Assembly: GCF_947172395.1 (NCBI RefSeq)
Contig: NC_069088.1
Coordinates: 2,559,501 to 2,623,500, forward strand
Direction: 5' to 3'
Source: Bicyclus anynana
Lineage: Eukaryota; Arthropoda; Insecta; Lepidoptera; Nymphalidae
Length of the DNA stretch: 64,000 nucleotides
Positions 41,601 to 52,769 of the stretch are shown here, piece by piece; positions within the stretch are counted from its first letter, which is position 1; every line of letters begins with the position of its first letter. The notes under the pieces are model-generated. The model searched no databases and was not told the origin of the DNA. It worked only from the letters and a program-made list of their open reading frames with translations. The position numbers were made by a program, and so were the translations under genes.

Positions 41601-42231
41601 TTAAACATAGAATGTCTACATGATGATGCATAAGATAGCATTAGAGCATAATAGAGTATTTAAATTCACTGTTAGTTCACGATCTTTTGGATCCTTGAAA
41701 AAATCGTGAATAAATCTTTTAACTTTCTACCCCAGTGGTTTGCACATCTCAAATCAAAAGGAAAAACCACAGCCAATTCCATCAAAGAGCAAGGTAATGC
41801 AAGCTAAGGAATGGCATGATTGCCTCCGATTATTATGCAAGCTGAGCAAGAAAAGCGCGCTGAGATTAGCGTACGGACTCGTTAGCGATTTTTTGTTTAA
41901 AACATCTTAACTGATGCGCGACTGTTTTACCGACCGACAAAAAGGAGGCTCTGTATTTAACCCGTAAATTTGTATGTATGTATTATATTGTTATTTGAAT
42001 TATTATTTGTGTGGCTTTCCTAAAACAATTAACATAATATATTGGGCGGGATTTTGTTATTAAAATTAATTTTAATAACAAAATTAAACAAATTAATTTA
42101 ATAACAAAATAAAACCATTTTCTCCTGCGAAGAATATTTTCAGGTATTTATTCATTTATTTGTGTGGGTCAAAATGGGTCAAAAAAATGCAAACTAATTT
42201 TAATATTTAGTTATTTAATGGATTTGAATAA
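41601..42231. other. Intergenic stretch with a palindrome
   Basis: Only the 42051-42084 palindrome stands out. Confidence 0.5.
42051..42084. repeat. 34 bp perfect palindrome
   Basis: attttgttattaaaatt is followed directly by its exact complement with no spacer. Part of it (aattaatttaataacaaaat) recurs 12 bases later as a direct repeat. Confidence 0.95.
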
Positions 42232-42418
42232 TCTACACTAATACGAGTATTTTAAGTAGTTTAAGTTTGTCGTGTAATAGGGGATAATCTACTAAACCGA
42301 TTTTTAAATTTCTTTTACAAATAGGAAGCCACTTTATTCTTGAGTGTCATAAGTTATATTTTATGCCCGTATTCTCACGGGAACGGGAACTACGCGGGTG
42401 AATCCGCGGGGTGTCTAG
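42232..42418 (+). mobile_element. HEL-a, complete
   Basis: 187 bp between A (42231) and T (42419): 5' tctacactaatacgagtatt, 3' gtgaatccgcggggtgtCTAG. More diverged than the 41401 copy. Confidence 0.85.
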
Positions 42419-43066
42419 TATGTGATAACGTTAAATAATCCTATATATTTAAATATTGATTTAATTTACATGCATGCAAATTTTCTATTTACAGTTTACA
42501 TTAAAAACGCGACCAATTTTGCAACACCGCATTTTTACTATTAGTTCAAAAATATGCCTTAACTTAACTTTAAGCACCATGCTATGCAAAAAAGGGCTTG
42601 TCAACATTTAATCTAGCGTCAAATACAGCAAAAACAGAAGTTAGCAACATTTTGTCGAGCGTCGCAATATCACGCACCGTCAGTGATACTCAACGCTTAA
42701 GTCTATAAAATACTGTCTCCCAGTTTTCAATGCGTGCATCTGGGCATGTTTGCACGATGCTCCACGCTACGCACACTCCATTTCCTGTTGATATGAAAAC
42801 TGTCCTCTCTCTTAGCTGAATGACTTTTATACAGCATTCAATAAATGTATGCATCCTTGGTGAACTCTGAAAAGGGGTGAATAACTAAGTTGTATTTTGA
42901 TCGATATAAACCCTTCTGAGAATTATGTTTCATGAGCTTGATATAACTATGTTAAGGCTTTTGTTTCAAAGTTTGGTTGTAAATAAATGTGTATGATAAT
43001 CATGTGCCTTAAATGTTAAATGTATTTATTAGAATGTTTCTTATGTTCCTTAATTGCTGTATATAG
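42419..43066. other. Intergenic stretch
   Basis: Nothing recognised; ends in a pyrimidine-rich run before a possible acceptor at 43066. Confidence 0.45.
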
Positions 43067-43282
43067 GAAATTTGGTGAAAGGACGTGCTAATAGTAATAT
43101 CACGCACATTATCATTCACCAAGTTGATATTCACCCTAAACATGTTTTTTGTAGTAATTTTCATATACGTTTAAGTAAAAAATTAGTAAACTATCGAGAA
43201 TCACTCGCTCGCCCGCTTATTGACAATTTGAATACTTTTACTACTTGCCTACGCATACTACATACCTTAGCAATACATACTG
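43067..43282 (+). CDS. Possible internal coding exon, unidentified
   Basis: Bounded by a good acceptor (tttcttatgttccttaattg then ctgtatatag) and a consensus donor (actg|GTAAGTAG). The frame stays open across all 216 bases (72 codons, phases compatible) and a stop follows immediately in the intron. Peptide: NLVKGRANSNITHIIIHQVD, then IHPKHVFCSNFHIRLSKKLV and on to LRILHTLAIHT. It is not recognised as any family. Both splice sites plus an open frame make it the best-framed exon candidate, but no partner exon was found. Confidence 0.28.
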
Positions 43283-43384
43283 GTAAGTAGTAGATGTTCT
43301 GTCTATAAAAATATGTCTTTTTTATATTTATATTTACACACTAGTGTAAGTATAGGTAAATATTGTTTCCGACCGCAATGTCTG

Positions 43385-43490
43385 AAAGGGCGCTTAATAG
43401 AGTAATTCTGGAAATTGGACCAACGGCTTGCAACATCTGGCATCCATTGTCCCGCGCAATCCTCATGATAACTAAACCTTTCTTTGGAGC
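43385..43490 (+). repeat. Unclassified family W, copy 1
   Basis: gtaattctggaaattggacc, gcaacatctggcatccattg, cgcaatcctcatgataacta recur at 54076-54205 (opposite strand) and partly at 44500-44590. Confidence 0.7.
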
Positions 43491-43579
43491 ACGTTTTTTT
43501 GTGCTAAAATGAATTTATGAGAAAACGTTAGCCTTTTTCCCCAGTAATGGCGAGGACTAACTAAGGTAGTATGAACGCT

Positions 43580-43640
43580 GTTGGATCATGAGGTTCTGGG
43601 TTCACGTCTTGGGTCAGGGTAAGAAATATTCAGCTTTTAT
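43580..43640 (+). mobile_element. Possible SINE B-box scrap
   Basis: atcatgaggttctgggttca then cgtcttgggtcaggg looks like a decayed tRNA-derived SINE head of a further family. Confidence 0.3.
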
Positions 43641-44163
43641 TTTTTCCAAAACAAATTGGTAATACTAGTAGGGAGTTAAAACGATGGTGTTACTCAAAAT
43701 TAAAATTCATTTAATTCATTATGGCTAAGTTTGCAAGCACTTTTGAACGCCAAGTTATATCACGATGTAATGGTGATAATTAAAGTCGAAAACTTAAATT
43801 TAAAGTAACGAGGGCATCAAACGTGTATTTGTCCGAGAAGAGCCCACATCAAGCACAATCAAGTTTTTTTTTAATTTTGTCATCAACTTGCAGGGCACAA
43901 TCCTTTGTATGTAAAACACGTTTTTGACTATATTCTGTGTTAATTATAGTATAATATTTAAACCTACTCTGTGTCTGTGACACGACATTTAAAATATAAA
44001 TTATCTATGGTTCTTTTACAATTGGCTCTCTGGCTTAACGATGTGATCTTTTATTGTGCTACCAAATTACCATAAAAGTATTCATTCAATTGCCCTAGTG
44101 TTTCCTTTACTAATATTCTTTGCAACTTGATATTGAGGCGTAAGTCTAACAGCTTAATGTACT
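43641..44163. other. Intergenic stretch
   Basis: Nothing recognised. Confidence 0.45.
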
Positions 44164-44165
44164 TA

Positions 44166-44345
44166 TAGCTTGCCAACTTCGTTCGTAACACGATGATGGG
44201 CGCGGGGCGAGGGGCGTGTAGCGATGAATGAAAAACCCACGACAGATGCACGTCACTTCCCCGCACGCACGATTTCACACCCGCGCAGATTTTCCACCCG
44301 TCGCCCGCATATCTTGGGAGTGTTATAAACGAATTTGCCAGACTA
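44166..44345. mobile_element. TA-flanked MITE, second copy
   Basis: The ends tagcttgccaacttcgttc and complementary gaatttgccagacta match the 164-302 element; TA flanks lie at 44164-44165 and 44346-44347. It is about 40 bp longer than the first copy. The interior is GC-rich (gatgggcgcggggcgagggg, cccgtcgcccgcat). Confidence 0.75.
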
Positions 44346-44499
44346 TAGAGTTTTTAGGTTTATTTACATTGGTATTATTCTGTTTTTCTTACGAGTTATT
44401 CTAAAGACCTCTCCTAATATGATATTTAAAAATTATTCACTGCTAACCGTAAAATTCATTTTTTTAGAAACCTTTCGATTATTATCAAGATTACACAGA

Positions 44500-44590
44500 C
44501 CGCAAAATCTGAATAGCTGCCTAATGGGGTAGTTCTAGAATATTGGACCTACTCGTAAAACCACAGGCTTCGCGACAGTTGGTATCTAAT
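44500..44590 (+). repeat. Unclassified family W, copy 2 (partial)
   Basis: agctgcctaatggggtagtt, attggacctact and cagttggtatctaatatgcg align loosely with the other copies. Confidence 0.45.
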
Positions 44591-44788
44591 ATGCGACATT
44601 ACACATAAAGGAACTGTACGTCGGTATCTTTGTAGTGTTATTGCTATACATTAGTTACCAGTTTTTGGAATGAAGTCCTTTATGCAGCATATATTTAACT
44701 GAGAATAATCGTCAATGTAACGCAGAAACTTCGAACAAGGTACTAGGGTACCAGAAAATATTAGGAGGTTAACTTGGGTGAAGTATCT

Positions 44789-45375
44789 GTCTCATCATCA
44801 TCAAGCCGATGGACGTCCGCTGCAGAACATAGGCCTTTCGTAGGGACTTCCAAACATCACGATACTGAGCCGCCTGCATCCAGCGAATACCTGCGACTCG
44901 CGATGTCGTCAGTCCACCTGGTGGGGGGTCGACCAACACTGCGCTTTCTGGTGCGGGGCCGCCACTCCAACACTTAGAGACCCTAAAGGCCATCGAACTA
45001 TGTGCCCCGCCCATTGCCACTTCAGCTTCGCGACACGTTCTCACTTCTGATTCGATCACGCAGAGATATTCCTTGCATAGCTCGTTCCATCGCCCGCTGT
45101 GTGACTCTGAGGCCCATAGTTAGCGACCAAGTCTCGGGACCTATGGTCTATGGTCATCTCTGGCAACACGCACTGTTCGAAGACTTTTGTCTACAGGCAC
45201 TGAGGAATTTCGGACGAAAAGATATCGCAAAGTTTCCCAATGCGGTCCAGCCGAATTGGATTCGGCGGTTCACCTCCTTCTCGAAATTGGACCTACTTAA
45301 ATGGACCATATGTCTTAGGTATATGTATTTGTCTACAATTTCGAGTGCAACGCTCTCAACCATCAAGTATCTAAA
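44789..45375 (-). mobile_element. RTE-1, longest fragment (C-terminal RT and 3' end)
   Basis: About 590 bp on the minus strand. From right to left it encodes VDKYIYLRHMVHLSRSNFEK then EVNRRIQFGW, the QCVLPVMTYG.ETWSLTM region in a shifted frame, and then the C-terminal IVRR, PRTG, GRPxTRW and IRWMQAAQYRDVWKSL motifs. It ends in the (CAT)n tail at 44789. Frameshifts and stops are present, so it is inactive. The longest open pieces on either strand here are parts or shadows of this ORF. Confidence 0.9.
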
Positions 45376-46384
45376 GCAAGAAGTATCTATCTACGGAGGT
45401 TGATTGTCCAAATTATTGTACAAAGTATGGTCCAACGCATGGTACGCCCGTAGTACGTAACAACATAAAGACAAAAAGAAGAAGGTCTCCCTATCACAGA
45501 CCCTCGTTATATTGTTGAAAACAAATAAAATCACTCTATGAAATCTTTTCAATCAGTGTCAGTAGCACTTTGGATAAATCGAAAACCGGTTTACACATTT
45601 TATTCTATCGGGAAAAATCAGATCGTAAACCGTATAGTGACTAGAGGGAGCGTAAACAATGGACAGGTTTACCGCTATTTTCCTATTTCCTCGATTTTCA
45701 ATTGTAAATAAAATCTTGAATACCTTCATGTTTTACAACACTACGGAAATATTTGTTGAATAACAGCTACGAATTTGTCATTTCCAAATTAATATTTTGT
45801 AAGTTTCAATTGTATGTTTATTTGTGATGAAAATGCTCCGAAACTACTAGCCTGTTTTAACAATTCTTTCACCAATTGAAATTTATATTTTCAGCGAGTA
45901 ACATAAGTAATAAATAGTTTAGTCCCGAGTTCCCACAGGAGTGGGAATTTTGTGGGTGAAACCGCGGGATTCTGTTGGAAAGATATAAAATGTTTTGTTG
46001 GTTTGTATAAGAACACTAAAAAAATATTGCAATCTGGAATAATATGTTGTCAATTAATCTTTTGTGCTACAAAATCTTACAGTGTAGACTTTTAAGAATA
46101 CTCAATAAAGTATTTCTTCAAAAGTATCTTCAATATTAAATTTCATGCGAAATTTGTAATCAGACCTCGCGATTTAATACCAAACAAAATGAAAGCACAC
46201 GCTACATAAAACGCTCCGTTGTACATCAAAAGGTTCTTTAAAAAGGCTCTCGCATTATATTCATAAATGTATAACCATTAAAAATTTTCAAGCGCCCGGA
46301 AGAGCATATGTTTCACAAAGGCTTGAAAAATGAAGACACGAGTAAACTATCCTTTAAATGGTCCAGGAAGCAATATAATAAATG
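45376..46384. other. Intergenic stretch with a decayed Helitron
   Basis: 45812-45976 contains actactagcctgttttaaca, ttctttcaccaattg and gggtgaaaccgcggg in HEL-a order but without clear ends. Otherwise AT-rich. Confidence 0.4.
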
Positions 46385-46560
46385 ATATGTCAAGAGCGCC
46401 GTCCGTTCGCCGGCGTACTATCGCATTGCCGCGGTTCCGCCCGCCGGACTCAGTGCGAGTTCTCGCCTAACTGAAATTCTAGTTGTTGTATAAATTTTCC
46501 TCGGATGAAAAATAGCGTGTCAGGTTGCTTTGAAGTATTGTTTTAGATATTGCGTTCTTG
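46385..46560 (+). promoter_or_regulatory. CpG-rich promoter-like patch, speculative
   Basis: A local island of CG dinucleotides (cgccgtccgttcgccggcgt, attgccgcggttccgcccgc) in otherwise AT-rich DNA. It contains ggactcagtgcgagttctcg, where tcagt fits the arthropod initiator. Downstream gatgaaaaatagcgtgtcag|gttgct offers a short ATG frame and a weak donor. There is no TATA box. It could mark a transcription start of a gene whose exons lie outside the window, or be the end of a CpG-rich element. Confidence 0.2.
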
Positions 46561-46635
46561 CGTTTTATTAGCCTTTTTATTTAGATTCATATCACGTCAG
46601 TGTTAAGTCAAATCTTGTTATAGCTGCCAACCTCA

Positions 46636-46888
46636 TCACAATCATCATTATCAGATGATGGACGTCCACTGCTAGACATAGGCCTCCTTCAAAGACCAGT
46701 CGCCGAGTCACCAGCATCCAGCGGTTTCCTGCAAACTTAAAGTCCTTCGTCCACCTAGTGGGTGTCGACCAACACTGCGCTTTCCGGTGCGGGGTCGCTA
46801 GCACTTTGGGACCCCAACGTCCATCGGCTCTTCGAACAATGTGACGTGTCCATTGCCACTTCAGCTTTGCGACTTGCTGGGCTACCTA
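46636..46888 (-). mobile_element. RTE-1 3' fragment
   Basis: atcatcattatcagatgatg, gacgtccactgctagacata, gtgtcgaccaacactgcgct, tccatcggctcttcgaacaa. Confidence 0.9.
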
Positions 46889-47628
46889 AACTTATAAAAT
46901 ACATTATTATGGGAACAGTGAACTAGCTACTGCCTATGACTTTACGCGCGTGCAAGTTATGCGATGTCCTTCTTCGTACTCCTGGAAACGTCTATGAAAA
47001 TTTTCACGATAATTAGTTCTGTACTGTAGCAGTGTAACAAATGAAGTGATGTGATGATGAATTCGTGAATCTATTGAAGACAATCGTCGCAGAACTAGTA
47101 TTTTTTAAACTAGACAAGATTAGAAGAAAATCACTTTCATAATTTTGGACTCTCATGCCTTTCGCGGTGAAGTTTCTCGTGCAATTTTGTTAATTAAGTT
47201 GTTTTTTTTTTATTAATTTATAGCAAGATTTTTGTAAGTACTTAATAACCTATGATCGTACGTTTCGAATAAGTTCTTAATCATTTGCCTAACCACTTCA
47301 AAACCTGTCTATTTACATTTCATATCGCAAATCGCAAATACGTATTAACGTACGATTTATACATGAAATATAATTAAGGCGCGGATTGGAAGCTATGTAA
47401 AAACGTTGGAGAGGAGTTTAAACATACTTTTTCACGAACGACCGATGTGTGAAGCTTTGTGGATAATCCTGATAAACAGAACGCAGGGAAAGCGGGTAAC
47501 ACAAAATGCTATTCAATTTGGAGACTCGATAAGGAAGACAAATAGAGGGCGGCGCGGCCTTGTTGTGGGAACGTATCAATCATACGTATGTTGATTATTC
47601 GGGTATTGACACACTCTAATATTGGATA
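46889..47628. other. Intergenic stretch
   Basis: Nothing recognised; a 62-codon frame at 47406 lacks an ATG start and other support. Confidence 0.45.
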
Positions 47629-47801
47629 CTAGCAGATGTCCTCCGGTTTTACCTGTGTTGTTTTCGTTCCTGTGAGAACATAGAGATAAAATATAGCGTG
47701 GGTAAATAACGTGGCTTTCTATCACTAAAATCATTTTCAAAATCGGTTCAGTAGATCCAGAGATTAACTCCTACAACCTCATGAATTTTATCTCCTTACA
47801 G
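47629..47801 (-). mobile_element. Helitron-like element (HEL-a group)
   Basis: A|CTAGCAGATGTCCTCCGGTT, then cgttcctgtgagaacataga, aaataacgtggctttctatc, tcggttcagtagatccagag. This is the same subtype as the copy at 1-122, with its 5' end lost. Confidence 0.7.
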
Positions 47802-49547
47802 AATCAGTAGGTATTTCAACCAAGTCGATGTCCCTTTGACACGTACTGCTTTTATTTTTCCTAACACCTACAATATATTCAAGTCAAGTCAAACTTGTTT
47901 TTTTATGTATAAAACAAAGTGTATTTGGAGAAAGAACATACCATTACCGATTTTATTCACAAAATTTTCCATATTTTTCAGTCCGAATAATAGTTGTCAA
48001 TAGGTTTTATGTAACTAGTTCGGAAAATGGAAATAGGATGGACATTTTCAGGTGTGATGTAAGCCTGTTAGAACACCGGATGGGTCCGAAACTAGTCCAA
48101 CATATTATTCCAACTAGTTCTCGTGCGTTGTGACGTCTATTTATTTTATAGTAGTGGTCACCGATCCAAATTCGAATACAATTTTGAAAAATTGTGAAGT
48201 TTCTATTGTAACAGATATATTTCCTTAATCACGCAATATTAGTTTATAGCATGTATTTTTTATTACCTACTTTATTGCACTTTCAATATGTCTAAACGCT
48301 CGTTATAGATAGCGAAGCGAAGTTTTTACATGAGTGTAAGTTAGGTAGTTTGTGATAAAACCATTGATCTCTTATAATAAAAGGACGCACAATCATGTAG
48401 AAAATTTCACTTAAAAACTGGCCATTTTTGTTTTGACAGTTTTAGAATTATTGGTAAAGAAATTATACCTAAAGGAATTTAAATATAGTCCGATATTCAA
48501 TATTATCCCAAATTCAGAGAAAAAGATAACCGGCAGAAATGTATGGGAGCCTGCCTAAATACCAATAAAAACGTGTAATATATCATTGGATAGGTTTTTT
48601 TTATGTACTTTAACTTTTGTTATGGCAGGAAATACCTGAGTGCTGTGTGATAAAAGTTATGGCAAAAAAATTAACGATAAAATATGCCACTTCCATACTC
48701 TTCACTTCTCTCACTTTCATTGTAAATTATATCTTACTACCCGCAATTTTTCGCTTTTACACAGAGTCAATTATATATTACTACCCGCATTTTTTGCTTT
48801 TACACCGAACATGTTTTAACATGCTCTCGCCTTAAAGAAAAAAAAATAGTGCATACAAGTTACGACTGCAACTAACCTTTTGGATTTAATATTTTTTTAT
48901 AAATATAGAGAAATAATATTTTTTATATTGATCTGGTTGATATTTTTGCCAGTAACCGATTTAAACAAAAATATTATTGTTGTTCTTTTTTGAGCCACAT
49001 CTTTTTCCACACAGTAATTAAGAACTTTTTACCTTATTAATAATTACCTCCTTTAACCTTAAGTTTAAGGTTGAATTTACAAAAGGGGCTACTTGAATTG
49101 AGTGCCAAGAAGTTGTGTTTGGCACTCATTGAGTGGGGACGTTTTTTGGTTGCTGATTGTGCATCCACTTTTTAATAGGAGATCGATGGATAAAACTCAT
49201 TAAAAGATTACCGAATTGCATCAAAATAGCTAGACGCGTTATAATTTGGCTTACAAGGAGTAAAACTTTCTTTAGATCCATATAAGATAGCTAAAACGAG
49301 CGCCAAGAATGTCTTCAGAGCAGCCAGTGTAGCACACTGTAGCGTGCCCGATACTTTTTACGGGAAAACATGAAGTATAATGCTATGAGATGTAGCGAGT
49401 AAATAAATAAAAAAAATAAAAAATAAAATGTTCATGATATTAGTTTCAAATTATTTGGCGTAATAATGTTATTGGTATTTTACATTTCATGAAATATATC
49501 ATATTTTTATGTTTAATATGATATGGGATGAAAGTAATATTTCTCGA
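47802..49547. other. Sparse AT-rich stretch
   Basis: 1.7 kb with no recognised element. The section near 48010-48120 (aactagttcggaaaatggaa, cggatgggtccgaaactagt) has the feel of a dispersed repeat but has no partner here. Confidence 0.4.
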
Positions 49548-49712
49548 AAAATGTTCAATTTGCAAGTAGAAGGGACACAAGAGGAGAGAAAGTCCGCAGA
49601 AGAGATGGTTGGAGTGTTTGGAGGCATGTGAGTAAAGGGAGTGGATGATGAGTTGGTAATAGAGCCGAATGGAGAAGTTTGAAGTTTTTTGCCGACCCCA
49701 CTTAAGTGGGAT
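49548..49712 (+). mobile_element. LINE 3' coding end (third LINE family)
   Basis: The plus frames read RRDGWSVWRHVSKGSG and then GNRAEWRSLKFFADPT* followed by cccacttaagtgggataagg. The ...WRxL...ADPT* ending with ccactt.gtgggataagg is a familiar LINE C-terminus and 3' UTR start. Frames are broken. Confidence 0.6.
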
Positions 49713-49794
49713 AAGGGAAATTAGATGAGAATGATTTAACATTTCATGAAACAAAACAAAAATTAACATTGTATTATTTTTATTTTTAATTTTC

Positions 49795-49974
49795 AGCCAA
49801 GTACGTCCACTAAACGAGAGGAGTGTCGGCTTTTCTCTAGGACACACAACGGACTTGAGCCGCATGCATCCAGCAGCTTCTTTTTACCCTGTTGATATCA
49901 TCAGTCTACCCAATTGGCGAACGACCAACACTGCTTCCCAGTGCGGGATCATTATTCCAGCACCTTGTGAATAT
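49795..49974 (-). mobile_element. RTE-1 3' fragment, diverged
   Basis: acgtccactaaacgagagga, gagccgcatgcatccagcag, cgaccaacactgcttcccag. The 139-codon minus frame across 49446-49865 joins this to the neighbouring LINE end and is not a gene. Confidence 0.75.
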
Positions 49975-49978
49975 GAAG

Positions 49979-50290
49979 ACGTCCTCTGTGACCCAGTGGT
50001 ATGTGCGGTGGACATACAAGACAGAGGTCCTGGGTTCGAACCTGCGCCAATTGAGGTTTCCCTAATTAGTCCAGATCTGGCTGCTGTGAGGCCGTGGTTA
50101 GTTACCAACCTAACGGTAAAGATGTACCGCCAAGCGATTTAGTGTTCCGGTACGCTGTCATGTAAAAACCGAAAGGGGTGTGGATTTCATCCTACCCCAA
50201 CAAGTTAGTCCACTTCCATCTTTGATTGCATCATAACTTACCGTCAAGTGAGATTGTAGTCAAGAGCTAACTTGTAAAAATTTAAAAAAA
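49979..50290 (+). mobile_element. SINE-2, full length
   Basis: Head gacgtcctctgtgacccagt (A box altered), B box gggttcgaacctg, body to gctaacttgtaaaaatttaa. It lies inside or against the RTE-1 fragment. Confidence 0.95.
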
Positions 50291-50623
50291 TGCTTGGGCT
50301 TCAACGCTGTGTGATCGCCTCATTACCCTTGGCAAGAGGACCCTTCTCTAGTATCAAATTCAAACGACACAACACGCTGTTTCTTTAATTTTGTACCACG
50401 GATTGCTCTGACACGGTAAAGCTAATTGAAGGCGCCGCGAGCACGGTGTCACAGTAGGTCGGATTACATACGGTAATCGGCTTAGTGGCCAAAAGCCAAG
50501 TTTTACTGCCGCCGGCTGAAGCTAGTGGGAAAAATTGCGCTAGTAATAAGCAATTCATTTCAGCTTACGGTTAATACTCCACCACGTTAGAGTCGCTTAA
50601 GTCATAAACATCTTTGAGTATTT
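50291..50623. other. Mixed-composition stretch
   Basis: ggcgccgcgagcacggtgtc and actgccgccggctgaagcta are CpG-rich, but no element or ORF is recognised. Confidence 0.35.
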
Positions 50624-50712
50624 TAAGCAAGAGCTTGACTGCAATCTTGCCTGATGGTGGAACGCGCTTGCCTAGAAGATGCCTATTCACTCTTGACTTG
50701 AAGATTGCTCTT
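50624..50712 (-). mobile_element. SINE-2-related fragment
   Basis: agcaagagcttgactgcaat then cttgcctgatggtgg matches the SINE-2 3' end (complement). The following gcgcttgcctagaagatgcc, tattcactcttgacttgaag is not in the SINE-2 copies here, suggesting a sister SINE. Confidence 0.5.
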
Positions 50713-51569
50713 CCAGCTTCCGTTTCGCCCAACACCTACATGGGTATCTTCAAATCTTCTTCCTCTTTTGAGGCGTAATTTTATTTCGTGCTAAAAAGAG
50801 ACCGTGCCTTAATGATACAATTATTTATAGCAAGAAACAACGGTTCAAGTTTCGGAACATCGTATGAAACTGCACAAGATTTAACAGATTGTTGTAACAA
50901 AGGATAATTTGAACGGAACCTGGTGACTGAGTCGGTTTCGCTCTTGTCCCATATTTAGCTTAAGCAAGACATCAGCAATTCCTTTTCATATACAACGAAA
51001 TTGTAGCTTTATTTTTGTAAACGACATCTTAAACGTTACACAAACGATACCGAGGGGACCATCTGAATGATGCCTAAAATATTCGTAGCATTTTTCGTCA
51101 AAGTGTACCAAAGCGCAGGCCATTGTCGCAGCGTCTAGTCTGAGCTGCTCTTTACAAAATGAAAAGAAAACACTACGTTTCAGCATCAATTTTTCCGCAC
51201 TCGGCAAAATTGAAAAGTCCACTTAGAGGAATCTTCCGTTTGTGAGGAGAGCACAATCTCAATTTCAGTATTTATGACCAAAAACGTGAATACACCTATT
51301 ATATGAGGATTATTTTTAAGCAGCATTTAGGTAAGACACGGATCCTATTTATGGTGTGCTAGAAAACGTCCTAAGCTCTTACTATATAAACTATCATCAT
51401 TTACAGCCCAAATTAACGCTCAATTAAGGGTCAGGCCTCCCTTCTTAAAATAGGAGCCTTCGTGAGAGTGATAATTGATGATTTTGTAACGATCAGTTAA
51501 ATATGCTGATAACTGGGATCGACAGCTTAACAAGTTCTGCATGCTATGTGGGTATACTATTTTGGACTT
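50713..51569. other. Intergenic stretch
   Basis: A minus-strand frame (51222-50986; RLDAATMACALVHFDEKCYE) looks mildly protein-like, but no start, splice site or family supports it. Confidence 0.3.
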
Positions 51570-51767
51570 ACAAGTTCTAGTACTTAAGTTCACCAAGTTC
51601 TACTACTAATATTCACCAAGTTCTACTACTTAAGTATACCAAGTTCTACTACTATTATTCACCAAGTTCTACTACTTAAGTACACCAAGTTCTACTACTT
51701 AAGTTCACCAAATTCTACTTAAGTTCACCAAGTTCTACTACTTAAGTTCACCAAGATCTATAACTTG
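51570..51767 (+). repeat. Minisatellite, ~23 bp unit
   Basis: About eight to nine units of ttcaccaagttctactactt plus aag, including shortened units and units with the variant centre actaatattcacc. No coding frame is preserved across units. Confidence 0.95.
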
Positions 51768-52272
51768 AGCTTTTATTTGAATCACTTTAAAATAATTTTA
51801 ATTAGATTCATTTAGATTTAGTCAATGTTTGATTGTTGGAATAACTATTATTTCTGTCTTGACTTGACATAAATAGATATCATGCAGTGATACCACCTCA
51901 GACGTAATACTAAAAATAATTATTAAAAGCAGAGAAAGTTAATATGATAAATCAATTATTATTTATCTACAAACATTTTGAATTTAATTTCTTTTAAAAA
52001 TGGTTAGAAATATAAGAGCAATTAATATTTTTACCCCATCTCATAATGTTATTTTTAATTGCATGAGCATTAAAAGTTTCACAAAGGATGCACTAGCAAC
52101 ATTTTTCACAAAGGCTTTAAAATAAGCTACGAGCAAAATAACCTTTTAATGGAGCAACGATATACCTACCTAATAAACGATTATTATCAGTTTTTTTGAG
52201 AGGAATAATTTTGATTTTTACGCTATTTGTTTGTGGCAATGTAGTACATAAAAAATTTTAATAAAAAAATTT
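51768..52272. other. AT-rich stretch
   Basis: Nothing recognised. Confidence 0.5.
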
Positions 52273-52532
52273 AACCGACTTCCAACTCAAAAATTAGCTT
52301 AAACTAAAAAGTAAAAAATAATATCTTGTATATGTGCTACCTTCTGATCAGTTTGAAGGCGGTGCCAAGCCAGTGATGTTTTAATTAAATTCTGTGGTTC
52401 TTTTAGAAACAGCTTTAATTAAAACACAACACTGGATTGGCACCGCCTTCAAACTGATCAGAAGGTAGCACATATACAAGATGTTATTTTTTGCTTTTTA
52501 GTTTAAGCTAATTTTTGAGTTGGAAGTCGGTT
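52273..52532. mobile_element. FB-1, intact foldback copy
   Basis: Two arms of about 120 bp, AACCGACTTCCAACTC ... and its complement, differ at only a few positions and enclose a ~20 base centre. Internal block accttctgatcagtttgaag. The high arm identity implies recent mobility or ongoing correction between the arms. Non-autonomous; the mobilising transposase is unknown. Confidence 0.9.
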
Positions 52533-52769
52533 GAATTTTTTTTATTATAATTTTATTTTTTTATTTTTAGTATTAGCATACTTACTGGGTAAGCGCAAAA
52601 ATTAATAAGGAATTAGCTAAAACGTTATTTTCTTATGATAAGTACTTAAGTCCTACAATCCCAATTTTGAAAATACTCCTTAACTCATATACAAAATTTC
52701 ACTCCCCCTTTATCCACACGTAATATGAATATCCATAAAAACGTGAAAGGTATCAATGCCAATAAAGAA

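Noticed and set aside
45002..45403. 133-codon plus-strand open frame
   Set aside because: Antisense shadow of the RTE-1 reverse transcriptase fragment on the minus strand.
49446..49865. 139-codon minus-strand open frame
   Set aside because: It joins two unrelated LINE ends and has no domain; the plus-strand ADPT* LINE ending and the RTE-1 fragment account for the bases.
51570..51767. CRISPR-like array
   Set aside because: Units are contiguous with no unique spacers; it is a minisatellite in eukaryotic DNA.
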